Positions 1 through 5,855 of a stretch of 6,333 nt of DNA are shown here, piece after piece; within the stretch, counting starts at the first letter, position 1; each line of letters starts with the position of its first letter. A program made the translations under genes and the position numbers. Under the pieces are notes generated by a model. That model saw only the letters and a list, made by a program, of their open reading frames with translations. It ran no database searches and was not told the DNA's origin. The stretch spans positions 1 through 6,333 of the forward strand of contig DASYSA010000195.1 in NCBI GenBank assembly GCA_036003885.1. The letters are read 5' to 3'. This DNA comes from DASYSA01 sp036003885 (GTDB taxonomy: Bacteria > Acidobacteriota > Blastocatellia > UBA7656).

Positions 1-100
1 CGTTGGTGATACAGTCAATTAGAGCCCAAATCCAAAAGATGAAGGATGCCAATCCGAGTGCAATGAAGAAGAAAAAGAAGAGGCCAAAGACTTCGAACAT
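1..100 (-). CDS. N-terminal part of a small membrane protein, PLDc_N-like (cut by window edge)
   Basis: An open frame starts at the ATG complementary to 98-100 and runs off the left edge after 33 codons. A purine-rich GAGGAGGAA lies a few bases upstream (about 104-112), a near-ideal ribosome binding site that makes the start convincing. The translation opens MFEVFGLFFFFFIALGLASF, a strongly hydrophobic transmembrane segment, and continues FIFWIWALIDCITN. An aromatic stretch followed by W-A-L-I-D-C is what I remember from small proteins with the phospholipase D-nuclease N-terminal (PLDc_N) domain, usually short two-helix membrane proteins of unknown role. The visible part is a membrane protein with good confidence; the family is a guess from this short stretch. 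It follows the CGNR gene on the same strand with a 94-bp gap, so it may be read from the same transcript or its own promoter. Confidence 0.62.
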   Translation of the reverse strand, partial: MFEVFGLFFFFFIALGLASFIFWIWALIDCITN

Positions 101-173
101 GTTCTTCCTCCTCGTGCGGGACCTCGAGCTGCCTGGCCGGCTCGTCTCGCAATACAGCGACCGCGTCCAGCGC

Positions 174-185
174 TATCTTAAGATA
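174..185. other. 12-bp perfect palindrome
   Basis: TATCTTAAGATA reads the same on both strands. It lies 9 bp beyond the stop codon of the CGNR regulator gene and about 74 bp upstream of the small membrane protein start. It could be an operator or chance AT-rich symmetry. The stem has no loop and no T-run, so it does not look like an intrinsic terminator. Confidence 0.25.
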
Positions 186-194
186 ACGTCCCTC

Positions 195-863
195 TTAACT
201 CTTTCCGGCATCGCGTAGCCGCGTGCGAAATCGGCGGACCTTAGCAACGTTCCCGCAATCTTGCATGGTGCACCACTGGCGACTCCGGTTCCGGCTGCTG
301 TCCTCGAATAACCAGCCGCAATCTTCGCCGCCACACGCGTGCAAGCGTGTCAGATCTCCCCTGGTCAACAACTCGGCAGCCGAGCGGGCCACCGGCCAGA
401 GCATTCGATCCAGATCACTTGTCGCGCTGGCCCATTCCCAAACAAAGCCATCAGACGCAGCAGTCAGTCTCTCATGACAGCGGGCTATGGCGATCTCTCG
501 ATTCAAGAGATCGATGTCAGACGCCTGCGGCTGTCTCTTGCCCATGATCGCCCTGCAAATACGGTAGCCTGCTTCCCGCAGGGCGATGGCTCGTTCGAGT
601 ACCGTCGCTGCCTCATTCCCGCGCCGCCCTGCCTCACGAATCAGCGGCTGTAGGTCCGCCTCCCTGATCAAGTCCGTGTGACGACCCCAGGCCAGCAGAT
701 CGAGATAGTCGTTGAGCTTATCTCCCAATATGACCACCGCCTCCGAATGGGCTCTCCGTTGCGATGGGTCTGGTCGACGTCCACCAGCCGTATTGATGAA
801 GTCCAAAAACAGGCGCCCGCCTACGAGCTTCATCGTCGCGGCAGGTCTTTCGCTAAGGTCCAT
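195..863 (-). CDS. CGNR zinc-finger / ABATE-domain putative transcriptional regulator
   Basis: The 222-residue product has the two-part layout of the ABATE plus CGNR zinc-finger family (Pfam 'putative stress-induced transcription regulator' and zf-CGNR). Residues about 11-170 form the helical ABATE-like part, opening with the typical GGRLFLDFINT near residues 15-25. The C-terminal finger has Cys177, Cys182, Cys198 and Cys203, the last in the CGN signature followed by VAKVRRFR. The pattern C-x4-C...C-x4-CGN with a basic tail is diagnostic. Family members are thought to bind DNA, but ligand and target genes are rarely known. The start at 863 is preceded by a weak purine stretch (GAGAAG). An internal Met11 begins nearer the conserved domain but lacks a ribosome binding site. 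The gene is divergent from the alpha/beta hydrolase, so regulation of that neighbour is possible but unproven. Confidence 0.93.
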   Translation of the reverse strand: MDLSERPAATMKLVGGRLFLDFINTAGGRRPDPSQRRAHSEAVVILGDKLNDYLDLLAWGRHTDLIREADLQPLIREAGRRGNEAATVLERAIALREAGYRICRAIMGKRQPQASDIDLLNREIAIARCHERLTAASDGFVWEWASATSDLDRMLWPVARSAAELLTRGDLTRLHACGGEDCGWLFEDSSRNRSRQWCTMQDCGNVAKVRRFRTRLRDAGKS

Positions 864-900
864 AGTCTTCTCGGCTCAAGTGAGCAGCAACCAAGCTGTG

Positions 901-929
901 AGGTTAATTCGTGAGCACCGGCTCGTCAA
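901..929 (-). promoter_or_regulatory. Candidate sigma-70 promoter for the CGNR regulator gene
   Basis: On the minus strand a TTGACG -35 box (924-929, five of six consensus bases) is followed after 17 bp by TAACCT (901-906, three of six). Transcription would start near 894, leaving a leader of about 30 bases before the ATG at 863. The -35 box is good and the -10 box weak; the spacing is ideal. This is a match by eye only. Confidence 0.35.
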
Positions 930-937
930 AGGAAAAA

Positions 938-1044
938 GGAAATGCGAAATTCCTCTGGGTACGCACGCTTCCAGCGTGCGGCCTTCCACAAGCTTGCAGG
1001 CTGGAAGCCTGCGTACCCAGGAGGAATTTCGCATTTCGCATTTC
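938..1044. repeat. Compound inverted repeat: outer 7-bp units and two inner REP-like hairpins
   Basis: The outer arms are complementary. The left arm 939-955 is the exact reverse complement of 1021-1037, and the match continues inward through CTGGGTACGCA after a one-base gap. Read on the minus strand, the right arm carries GAAATGC, GAAATGC, GAAATTC. The left arm has only one GAAATGC plus GAAATTC on the plus strand, so the arms differ by one 7-bp unit. Inside are two 17-base hairpins in opposite orientation: 963-979 (stem GCACGC/GCGTGC, loop TTCCA) and 996-1012 (stem GCAGGC/GCCTGC, loop TGGAA). Stem bases differ in a compensatory way between the two while the loop is conserved. The layout resembles a pair of REP/BIME elements. 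It fills most of the region between the divergent genes at 863 and 1101. Confidence 0.85.
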
Positions 1045-1062
1045 CCTTCGCCGCGTTACGAT
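1035..1062 (+). promoter_or_regulatory. Weak candidate promoter for the alpha/beta hydrolase
   Basis: TTCGCA (1035-1040, four of six -35 bases) and TACGAT (1057-1062, four of six -10 bases) are 16 bp apart and lie about 40 bp upstream of the hydrolase start. The -35 box falls in the outer 7-bp repeat of the compound inverted repeat. If real, repeat copy number would influence the promoter. The match is poor enough to arise by chance. Confidence 0.18.
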
Positions 1063-1087
1063 GCCTCTCTTAGCCCGTCACTCTCTG

Positions 1088-1095
1088 TAAGGAGG
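1088..1095 (+). promoter_or_regulatory. Shine-Dalgarno site that fixes the GTG start of the hydrolase
   Basis: TAAGGAGG ends 5 bases before the GTG at 1101. It is a near-perfect anti-16S match at the right spacing and is the reason for choosing this non-ATG start. Confidence 0.85.
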
Positions 1096-1100
1096 CCCTC

Positions 1101-1919
1101 GTGCCAGTCGTTTCTATACCCGAGTCTCCGTTGGTCCCTGGGGTTAGCCCCGTTTCGATTCACTACCGCTCCAACGGCGACGGTCTCCCCCTGCTCTTTT
1201 TGCACGGCGGATGGGGTTACGAGATTTATCCCTTCGGTCGCCAAATCAGCGGGATCGGCGGTCGCTTTCGCATTCTCATTCCAGATCGATCAGGCTATGG
1301 CGGCTCGATGAGGATCGATGAACTGCCGACTGACTTTCACCAGCTCGCCGCCGTCGAGATGAGGAGCTTCCTCGATGAGTTGAAGATCGACCGCCCCATC
1401 TTATGGGGTCACAGCGACGGCGCTGTAATAGCCATAATGATGGCACTGAATGAGCCCGACAGATTTCCGGGCCTCATTCTCGAGGCGTTTCACTACTATC
1501 GCGTAAAGGAAGGATCGCGCGCATTCTTTGAAGAAATGGCGGAGGATCCGGATCGTCTGGGCGAGCGAGTCTGCACCACGCTTTCGCGCGAACACGGTGA
1601 AGACTACTGGAAACAGCTCATTCTCCTCAACGGCAAGGCCTGGCTCGGTATCAATCACGAGAGCAAACACCCGAAAGACGATCTCTATGGCGGACAACTT
1701 TCAGAGGTGAAGCCGCCAACAATCTTCATTCACGGAAGCCGTGACCCCCGAACCGAGCCTGATGAACTCGCAGCGGTCGCTGCAGCATTGCCGAGTGCAA
1801 CCATTCACATGGTAGAGAATGGAGGCCACAGCCCTCACAGTGAAAAAGCGGCATCCGACGAGACCACACGTGCCGCCGCAACGTTTCTCGAACGGGAAGT
1901 GCTGAGTCCTGAGTCCTGA
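1101..1919 (+). CDS. Alpha/beta hydrolase
   Basis: The 272-residue protein is a complete alpha/beta-hydrolase-fold enzyme. LLFLHGGWG (31-39) forms the oxyanion-hole loop and PDRSGYGGS (61-69) the usual following strand and turn. GHSDG (103-107) is the nucleophile elbow with Ser105. GSRDP (212-216) supplies the acid Asp215, and GGHSPH (241-246) supplies His243. The triad is intact and the length is standard. There is no signal peptide, so it is probably cytoplasmic. Substrate cannot be read from the sequence; esterase, C-C hydrolase and haloalkane-type members share these motifs. Translation starts at GTG after a strong AAGGAGG. The last five residues (LSPES) and the TGA stop are encoded inside a tandem 7-bp repeat, so the C-terminal tail probably arose by repeat insertion. 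It is divergent from the CGNR regulator and convergent with the lactonase-like gene. Confidence 0.95.
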   Translation: MPVVSIPESPLVPGVSPVSIHYRSNGDGLPLLFLHGGWGYEIYPFGRQISGIGGRFRILIPDRSGYGGSMRIDELPTDFHQLAAVEMRSFLDELKIDRPILWGHSDGAVIAIMMALNEPDRFPGLILEAFHYYRVKEGSRAFFEEMAEDPDRLGERVCTTLSREHGEDYWKQLILLNGKAWLGINHESKHPKDDLYGGQLSEVKPPTIFIHGSRDPRTEPDELAAVAAALPSATIHMVENGGHSPHSEKAASDETTRAAATFLEREVLSPES

Positions 1920-2000
1920 GTTCTGAGTTCTGAGTTCTGAATTCTGAGTTCGGTTGTCTCAGACTCCCATTCAGAACCAGTACTCAGAACTCAGCCCTCA
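1902..2000. repeat. Inverted pair of TGAGTTC-type 7-bp tandem arrays between convergent genes
   Basis: Seven consecutive 7-bp units occupy 1903-1951: TGAGTCC twice, TGAGTTC three times, TGAATTC, TGAGTTC. After a short spacer, a more degenerate array in the opposite orientation fills 1957-2000; on the minus strand it contains CTGAGTTCTGAGT (complement of 1982-1994). The arms can pair in several registers. The TGA of unit three (1917-1919) is the hydrolase stop codon. The minus-strand array begins directly after the TAA of the lactonase-like gene at 2001-2003. A strong hairpin between convergent genes could act as a bidirectional terminator, but it has no clear T-run. Confidence 0.88.
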
Positions 2001-2858
2001 TTATTCTATCCTGGCTACTCCGTTACCGGGTTTGCTGAATCTGACGAAGACCTCGGGGTCGTGGCCGGGTACCACCAGTCGGAGAGCCGACGCCAAACTC
2101 TTCATTCGATCTTGCGCTCTCAGATTTGAGCCAGCATCGAGTGTCTGCGCTATTGGAGCGTGTTTGTCGAGGTTTTCGTAAAGGTAGCAGTTGTCCGATG
2201 CGATGACCACCGTGCCCGCCTTCGTATTCACGCCGGCATACTGCGATGCGAATGTATGCCGGCCGCCGGTGTACAACCTCACGCCGGGAATCGGCTCTGA
2301 ATCGTCCCCGTTAACAAAACCGACATTCCCCTCGATATTTCGCCTGACCAGGGCTGTCACGTCGTCGGCGTCGATCCCGCCGTGAGTGGACGGAGACTGC
2401 CAGGCCTCGCCCGTGTAGTAGTCATATTCATCCTTCTGAATCCAGATCCTCGCTTTGGGGAAAAGCGTGATGCCCCCCGCGTGGTCCCAGTGCATATGGG
2501 TGATGATCACGTCCGTTACCTGGTCTGCGGTGATTCCCGCCCTGGCAACAGCCTCTGAAGGCTTGATGAAGTCTTTCACTTTGAATTGCTTCTGATACTT
2601 CTCCTGAAAGAAGCCCGAATCCACAAGAATATTTCTGCCCTCAGGTCCTTTGAGCAGCCACACCATCATTTGAATGTCCATCTTGCGAGAGCGGTCCGCG
2701 CCCGCGACCAGTCCCGCGACCGAGAAGTCGGGAATCACACCGTAGCTGACTGCAAAGACCTCGTAGACCGGCTTGTCGCGCATCTGCCGACCCAGACTCA
2801 CCCAGCATAACGACAGAGAACCGGTGAGTATTAGTACACGCACAATCGTTCGCGACAT
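2001..2858 (-). CDS. Exported or membrane-anchored metallo-beta-lactamase-fold hydrolase, N-acyl homoserine lactonase-like
   Basis: The product is 285 residues from the ATG at 2858, which follows AGGAGG (2863-2868) by four bases. The frame is open to an ATG at 2921, but that start lacks such a site and would overlap the upstream gene. Residues 1-25 (basic start, then VLILTGSLSLCWVSL) look like a signal peptide or N-terminal anchor. Cys18 is a poor lipobox because Leu precedes it. The metal motif HMHWDH (121-126) gives His121, His123, Asp125 and His126. His201, Asp222 and His266 (in PGHD) complete a two-metal site. Motif order and NILVDSGF near 77-84 fit the N-acyl homoserine lactonase-like branch, which opens lactone rings, but other ester substrates are possible. 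It lies 28 bp after the molybdopterin oxidoreductase on the same strand, so the two are probably cotranscribed. Confidence 0.9.
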   Translation of the reverse strand: MSRTIVRVLILTGSLSLCWVSLGRQMRDKPVYEVFAVSYGVIPDFSVAGLVAGADRSRKMDIQMMVWLLKGPEGRNILVDSGFFQEKYQKQFKVKDFIKPSEAVARAGITADQVTDVIITHMHWDHAGGITLFPKARIWIQKDEYDYYTGEAWQSPSTHGGIDADDVTALVRRNIEGNVGFVNGDDSEPIPGVRLYTGGRHTFASQYAGVNTKAGTVVIASDNCYLYENLDKHAPIAQTLDAGSNLRAQDRMKSLASALRLVVPGHDPEVFVRFSKPGNGVARIE

Positions 2859-2862
2859 AAGG

Positions 2863-2868
2863 CCTCCT
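2863..2868 (-). promoter_or_regulatory. Shine-Dalgarno site deciding the start of the lactonase-like gene
   Basis: The minus strand reads GCAGGAGGCCTTATG. AGGAGG lies four bases before the ATG at 2858, inside the 28-bp gap after the oxidoreductase stop codon. This favours 2858 over the upstream in-frame ATG at 2921. Confidence 0.82.
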
Positions 2869-2886
2869 GCCGTACATCTATCACGT

Positions 2887-5148
2887 TCATTCGCGTGATT
2901 CGCGGATCGCTGCGATATCAACCACTGTGTTGTAGTCCGGTATTCCGCACTCGGGATCGCTCACGCCGCGTTCAATCAGCACATTGCCTTCCGGCCAATG
3001 CACCTGCACGTTGCCGGCACAGATCGGAGCGATTCGACACCGTCCCTTCAATGAGCCAATCGAGCTCGTGAGTGTTACGCCGTCACCATCGACCAGTCCC
3101 AATCGTTTCGCATCCGATTCGTTCATCAAGACGTCTTCCCGGCGCGCCCCTGTAAGCGGATCAATCGCCCTGTGCACCATGCTGTTGAATTGTTTGCCGC
3201 GTCGGGTAGAGAGTCTGAACTTGCCGTCGATGCGCTCTTCGCCAAACTCGTCAATCCGGATCTCCGAGAACCTCGCGCGGCCATCTTCCGTTCCAAAGAA
3301 CGGCATGGGGGTCCCGTCTGGTCCGGGTTGCTCACATAAGCGCGGGCCGCCCCACTGCACTTGATCTCCTGTCCGGTTCAGGTTCTGTATTCCTTCATAG
3401 GCCGGCACCGCTCGCGCGATCTCATTGCGAATCGCCCCGGCGTCCGCGAAGTGAATGAGGTTCGCAAGCCCGGGCCGCGCGCGTTCGGCGATCAGCATTG
3501 GGATCTCCCATTCGGCTCTCGCTTCGCCGATTCGCCTTCCTGGAATCTCGGGACTAAAAAGGATGCGTCGCTCAGTTGAGGTCTCAGTTCCCCCGCCGCG
3601 CTGCTCGTAACGAGTCTGAGCCGGCAGCAGCACGACCGTATCGCGCGGAGCGACCATCATCTGCGGGCTGAGCACTATGTCCTGATGAACTCGAAAAGGA
3701 ATTCGCTCCACCGCTTCGCGAACGTAGTCGGGCTCGGGAAGAGTTTCAAGAAAGTTCCCCCCGACCTGGTAGAAGATGTCGATGTTTTCGTCGTGAGCCG
3801 CATCGATCATCTCAACCGCGTTTAGTCCGCGCCAATCGGGAACATCAAATCCCCACAGCTTCCCCAGGCGCGCCGCGCCTTCGGGCCCGACTGACACTCC
3901 GCCGGGAAGCTGATTAGGTACTGCTCCGACTTCAGCGCCGCCTTGCACTCCCGAGTGTCCCCGGATTGCCATCAGTCCGCACTTCTCTCGGCCGATGAAC
4001 CCTCGCGCGAGCGCCAGGTCGGCAATCGCGCGCACGTTGGCGACACCATCCCTGTGTTGCGTGATGCCCATCGACCAGACGAAGACAGCCGAACGCGCTT
4101 CGGCTGCCATTCGCGCAAAGCCCAGCATATCATCGCGGCCGGCCCCGGAGGCGGCCTCCAGGAAATCCCAGGAACAGGCCGTCAGAGCCGATTTCAGGGA
4201 CTCGAATCCGGAGGTGTAACCGGCAATGAACTCGCCGTCGGTCCAGCCTTGTTCGATCAGGTGTTTGATGACCCCCGCGATGAAGCTGCGGTCGCCGCCG
4301 GTGTTCACCTGAAAGAACGCATCGGCGATCTTAGTGCCGAACAAGGCGCTTTCGGCGACGGAAGGAACCCAGTATCGTTCGAGCCCGGGCTCGCGATACG
4401 GATTGACTACAGCGACTCGAGTGCCGAGCTTCTTAGCGTGATAGATGTACTTCAGGGTGACCGGCTGGTTGTTGGGGGTGTTGCTGCCAAAAAAGACCAA
4501 CAGGTCACTGCCGAGCCAATCGGTGTAAGAGCAGGTCGAGGCGGCGACTCCGAGCGATTGCTTGAGGGCTACTGTCGAAGGCGCGTGACAGATGCGCGAT
4601 GAGTTGTCGATGTTGTTCGTGCCGAGAAAACGCGCCGCCTTCTGGGCGACGTAGTAAGTCTCGTTTGTCAGCCCGCGCGAGGTGAGGTAGAACGCCATTC
4701 GATGAGGATTGGCTTTTGAAAGGCCGGCGGCGATCAACTCGACTGCATGGTCCCAGGCCACTCGCGTAAAGCCGCGTTCTCCTTTGCGGCGGACCATCGG
4801 ATATGGCAGGCGTCCAAGCTCGCGAAGCTCTGAGGCGGTCATCCGGCTCAATGCATCTGCATCCTCGAGTTGCTTCACGTCGAGCGCGGGCATGGTGTTG
4901 AGGCGCAGCAGGTCGAGTCGGACCATGCACAGGTGCACTCCATCCATCGTGAAGTCGTGAACGCCGCTTGTTCCCAGCGCGCAACCGTCACAGACTCCGC
5001 GAGTAAGGATGCGCCAGCTGAAGGGCAGCTCGCTCCGATTTCGCCAGATAGTCCGGGCGATTTCGAAGTAGTGGTTCGGCTTCATGTGGCCGATCCCGTT
5101 CGGCGCCAGACTCACCCAGCTCTCTCTATCCCAACCCTTCTTAGTCAT
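2887..5148 (-). CDS. FdhF/YdeP-family molybdopterin oxidoreductase (formate dehydrogenase alpha-like)
   Basis: The 753-residue protein has the layout of the Fdhalpha-like/YdeP branch of the molybdopterin oxidoreductases. The N-terminus has CDGC (Cys53, Cys56) and Cys74. Only three cysteines occupy the region where formate dehydrogenases hold a four-cysteine Fe-S cluster, as I recall for this branch. The bis-MGD core spans roughly 118-560. SSRICHAPS (183-191) places Cys187-His188 where E. coli FdhF has selenocysteine-His. IRGHSGVQGGAEVG (395-408) contains Arg396, matching the conserved catalytic Arg segment. The C-terminal cofactor-capping domain runs about 640-745 (STRRGKQFNSM...). There is no Tat signal, so it is probably cytoplasmic. 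No beta or gamma subunit or cofactor gene is nearby. The reaction may be formate oxidation or reduction of another small substrate; E. coli YdeP is linked to acid resistance. The start fits the usual family N-terminus; the upstream site is weak (TTGGAT). Confidence 0.94.
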   Translation of the reverse strand: MTKKGWDRESWVSLAPNGIGHMKPNHYFEIARTIWRNRSELPFSWRILTRGVCDGCALGTSGVHDFTMDGVHLCMVRLDLLRLNTMPALDVKQLEDADALSRMTASELRELGRLPYPMVRRKGERGFTRVAWDHAVELIAAGLSKANPHRMAFYLTSRGLTNETYYVAQKAARFLGTNNIDNSSRICHAPSTVALKQSLGVAASTCSYTDWLGSDLLVFFGSNTPNNQPVTLKYIYHAKKLGTRVAVVNPYREPGLERYWVPSVAESALFGTKIADAFFQVNTGGDRSFIAGVIKHLIEQGWTDGEFIAGYTSGFESLKSALTACSWDFLEAASGAGRDDMLGFARMAAEARSAVFVWSMGITQHRDGVANVRAIADLALARGFIGREKCGLMAIRGHSGVQGGAEVGAVPNQLPGGVSVGPEGAARLGKLWGFDVPDWRGLNAVEMIDAAHDENIDIFYQVGGNFLETLPEPDYVREAVERIPFRVHQDIVLSPQMMVAPRDTVVLLPAQTRYEQRGGGTETSTERRILFSPEIPGRRIGEARAEWEIPMLIAERARPGLANLIHFADAGAIRNEIARAVPAYEGIQNLNRTGDQVQWGGPRLCEQPGPDGTPMPFFGTEDGRARFSEIRIDEFGEERIDGKFRLSTRRGKQFNSMVHRAIDPLTGARREDVLMNESDAKRLGLVDGDGVTLTSSIGSLKGRCRIAPICAGNVQVHWPEGNVLIERGVSDPECGIPDYNTVVDIAAIRESRE

Positions 5149-5163
5149 TTGTGATCCAAGTGG

Positions 5164-5192
5164 ATTCTTTGCGAAGTCGCGTCAACGGTCAA
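5164..5192 (-). promoter_or_regulatory. Candidate promoter of the oxidoreductase-lactonase operon
   Basis: On the minus strand TTGACC (5187-5192) and AAGAAT (5164-5169) are separated by 17 bp. Matches to the sigma-70 boxes are about four of six each. Transcription would begin near 5157, giving a very short leader before the ATG at 5148. It lies between the 7-bp repeat hairpin and the gene, so the operon could be insulated from the methyltransferase gene upstream. Confidence 0.3.
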
Positions 5193-5200
5193 GCGCATCC

Positions 5201-5275
5201 GTGATGCGTGATGCGTGATCTGTTAGGGATCACGCATCACGGATCACGCCTCACGAGTCACGCATCAAGCATCAC
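5201..5275. repeat. Inverted pair of TGATGCG-type 7-bp tandem arrays with a 20-bp hairpin
   Basis: Positions 5201-5220 (GTGATGC repeats) pair with 5228-5247 with one mismatch in 20, around the 7-base loop TGTTAGG. The array then continues to 5275. Read on the minus strand the units are TGATGCT, TGATGCG, TGACTCG, TGAGGCG, TGATCCG, TGATGCG, TGATCCC, all beginning with TGA at exact 7-bp steps. The TGA at 5265-5267 is the methyltransferase stop codon. The element lies between the methyltransferase end and the oxidoreductase start. The hairpin could terminate or attenuate read-through, but no T-run follows. Confidence 0.9.
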
Positions 5276-5855
5276 CCTCGGATTCAACAGCTCGTGCAAG
5301 GATGTAGAACACTGACCGGTTGCCGTCGCCCTTGAGTCGGCTGGCCCACGACGTTTCGAGCTTAGTCCACTCGGCAGGCGGCAGCATACCTCGTTTCACC
5401 ACTTCAAACCCGCCTTTCTTATATCTGGGTGTGAGAGTTGAATCTATGTACGCAATCGAAAAGGGCGCGAGCCCGAGGCGCAGCACCTCGGCGCGATCCC
5501 GGTCGGGATCAAGACCGATGATCACTGTCAACATTCCCCCGGGCGAACAAACACGCCGGAGTGATTGTAGCGAGGCTAAGTCTCCCTCGGCTACGATCCT
5601 CAGCAGGCTGCCCCAGGGAAAGTGGACGTGCAGTTCGCCGGCGATGCCGTTCAATTCAAGCGGCAAGTCCTCGATTGCCGCCTGAACGAAGAGGGCGTTA
5701 GGCCGGCCTCCCTTCGACTGCTTCCGGTAGATCTTCTCGGATATCTTCTCGAGCGGACGCGCGCTTGCATCCACCCCGATGTAGAACTTTTCGGGGTAGC
5801 GTCGCGCGGATTGGTACACGTAGAGACCGTCGCCGGTCCCGATGTCGATTACCAC
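5265..5855 (-). CDS. KamB/NpmA-like 16S rRNA (adenine-1408 N1)-methyltransferase, 5' end broken
   Basis: The open part encodes 196 residues from a GTG at 5855. DIGTGDG (4-10) is the SAM-binding loop and GVDAS (27-31) motif II. SKGGRPNALFVQAAIEDLP (47-65), FPWGSLL (79-85) and LETSWASRL (166-174) match recognisable segments of the aminoglycoside-resistance enzymes KamB and NpmA, which methylate N1 of A1408 in the decoding site. Trp81 and Trp170 correspond to the two tryptophans that hold the flipped adenine. Relatives have about 30 more N-terminal residues. These exist here in the same frame back to an ATG at 5939 (see 5856-5939), interrupted by TGA and TAA. The GTG at 5855 has a GGGGAGG almost touching it, a poor start. 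The gene may be a recent pseudogene, contain a sequence error, or make a shortened protein. Its last codons and stop lie in a 7-bp repeat. Natural function may be intrinsic resistance or ribosome modification. Confidence 0.82.
   Translation of the reverse strand: MVIDIGTGDGLYVYQSARRYPEKFYIGVDASARPLEKISEKIYRKQSKGGRPNALFVQAAIEDLPLELNGIAGELHVHFPWGSLLRIVAEGDLASLQSLRRVCSPGGMLTVIIGLDPDRDRAEVLRLGLAPFSIAYIDSTLTPRYKKGGFEVVKRGMLPPAEWTKLETSWASRLKGDGNRSVFYILARAVESEGDA

Noticed and set aside
3..218. Plus-strand frame of 71 codons with a Lys-rich stretch
   Set aside because: It is antisense to a better-supported membrane protein start and runs into the end of the CGNR gene. The Lys run is the complement of Phe codons, and no ribosome binding site was seen.
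712..1311. Plus-strand frame of 199 codons
   Set aside because: It crosses the CGNR gene end, the intergenic repeat and the start of the hydrolase in another frame. Its composition is Ser/Arg/Pro-rich without a domain.
2859..2921. Upstream start at 2921 for the lactonase-like gene
   Set aside because: It would add 21 polar residues before a signal-like segment, overlap the oxidoreductase end by 35 bp and lacks the AGGAGG that precedes 2858.
3943..4602. Plus-strand frame of 219 codons
   Set aside because: It is a shadow antisense to the conserved core of the oxidoreductase. No recognisable motif or start site.
4505..4984. Minus-strand frame of 159 codons
   Set aside because: It is an alternative frame wholly within the oxidoreductase gene and is Arg-rich with no domain.
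5187..5192. Terminator between methyltransferase and oxidoreductase with a T-run
   Set aside because: The 20-bp hairpin at 5201-5247 is strong, but the sequence after it on the minus strand (GGATGCGCTTGACC) has no T-run, so intrinsic termination is not assigned.
5201..5275. CRISPR array or other spaced direct repeats
   Set aside because: Units are 7 bp with no spacers and occur as inverted arms; the same holds for 1902-2000.
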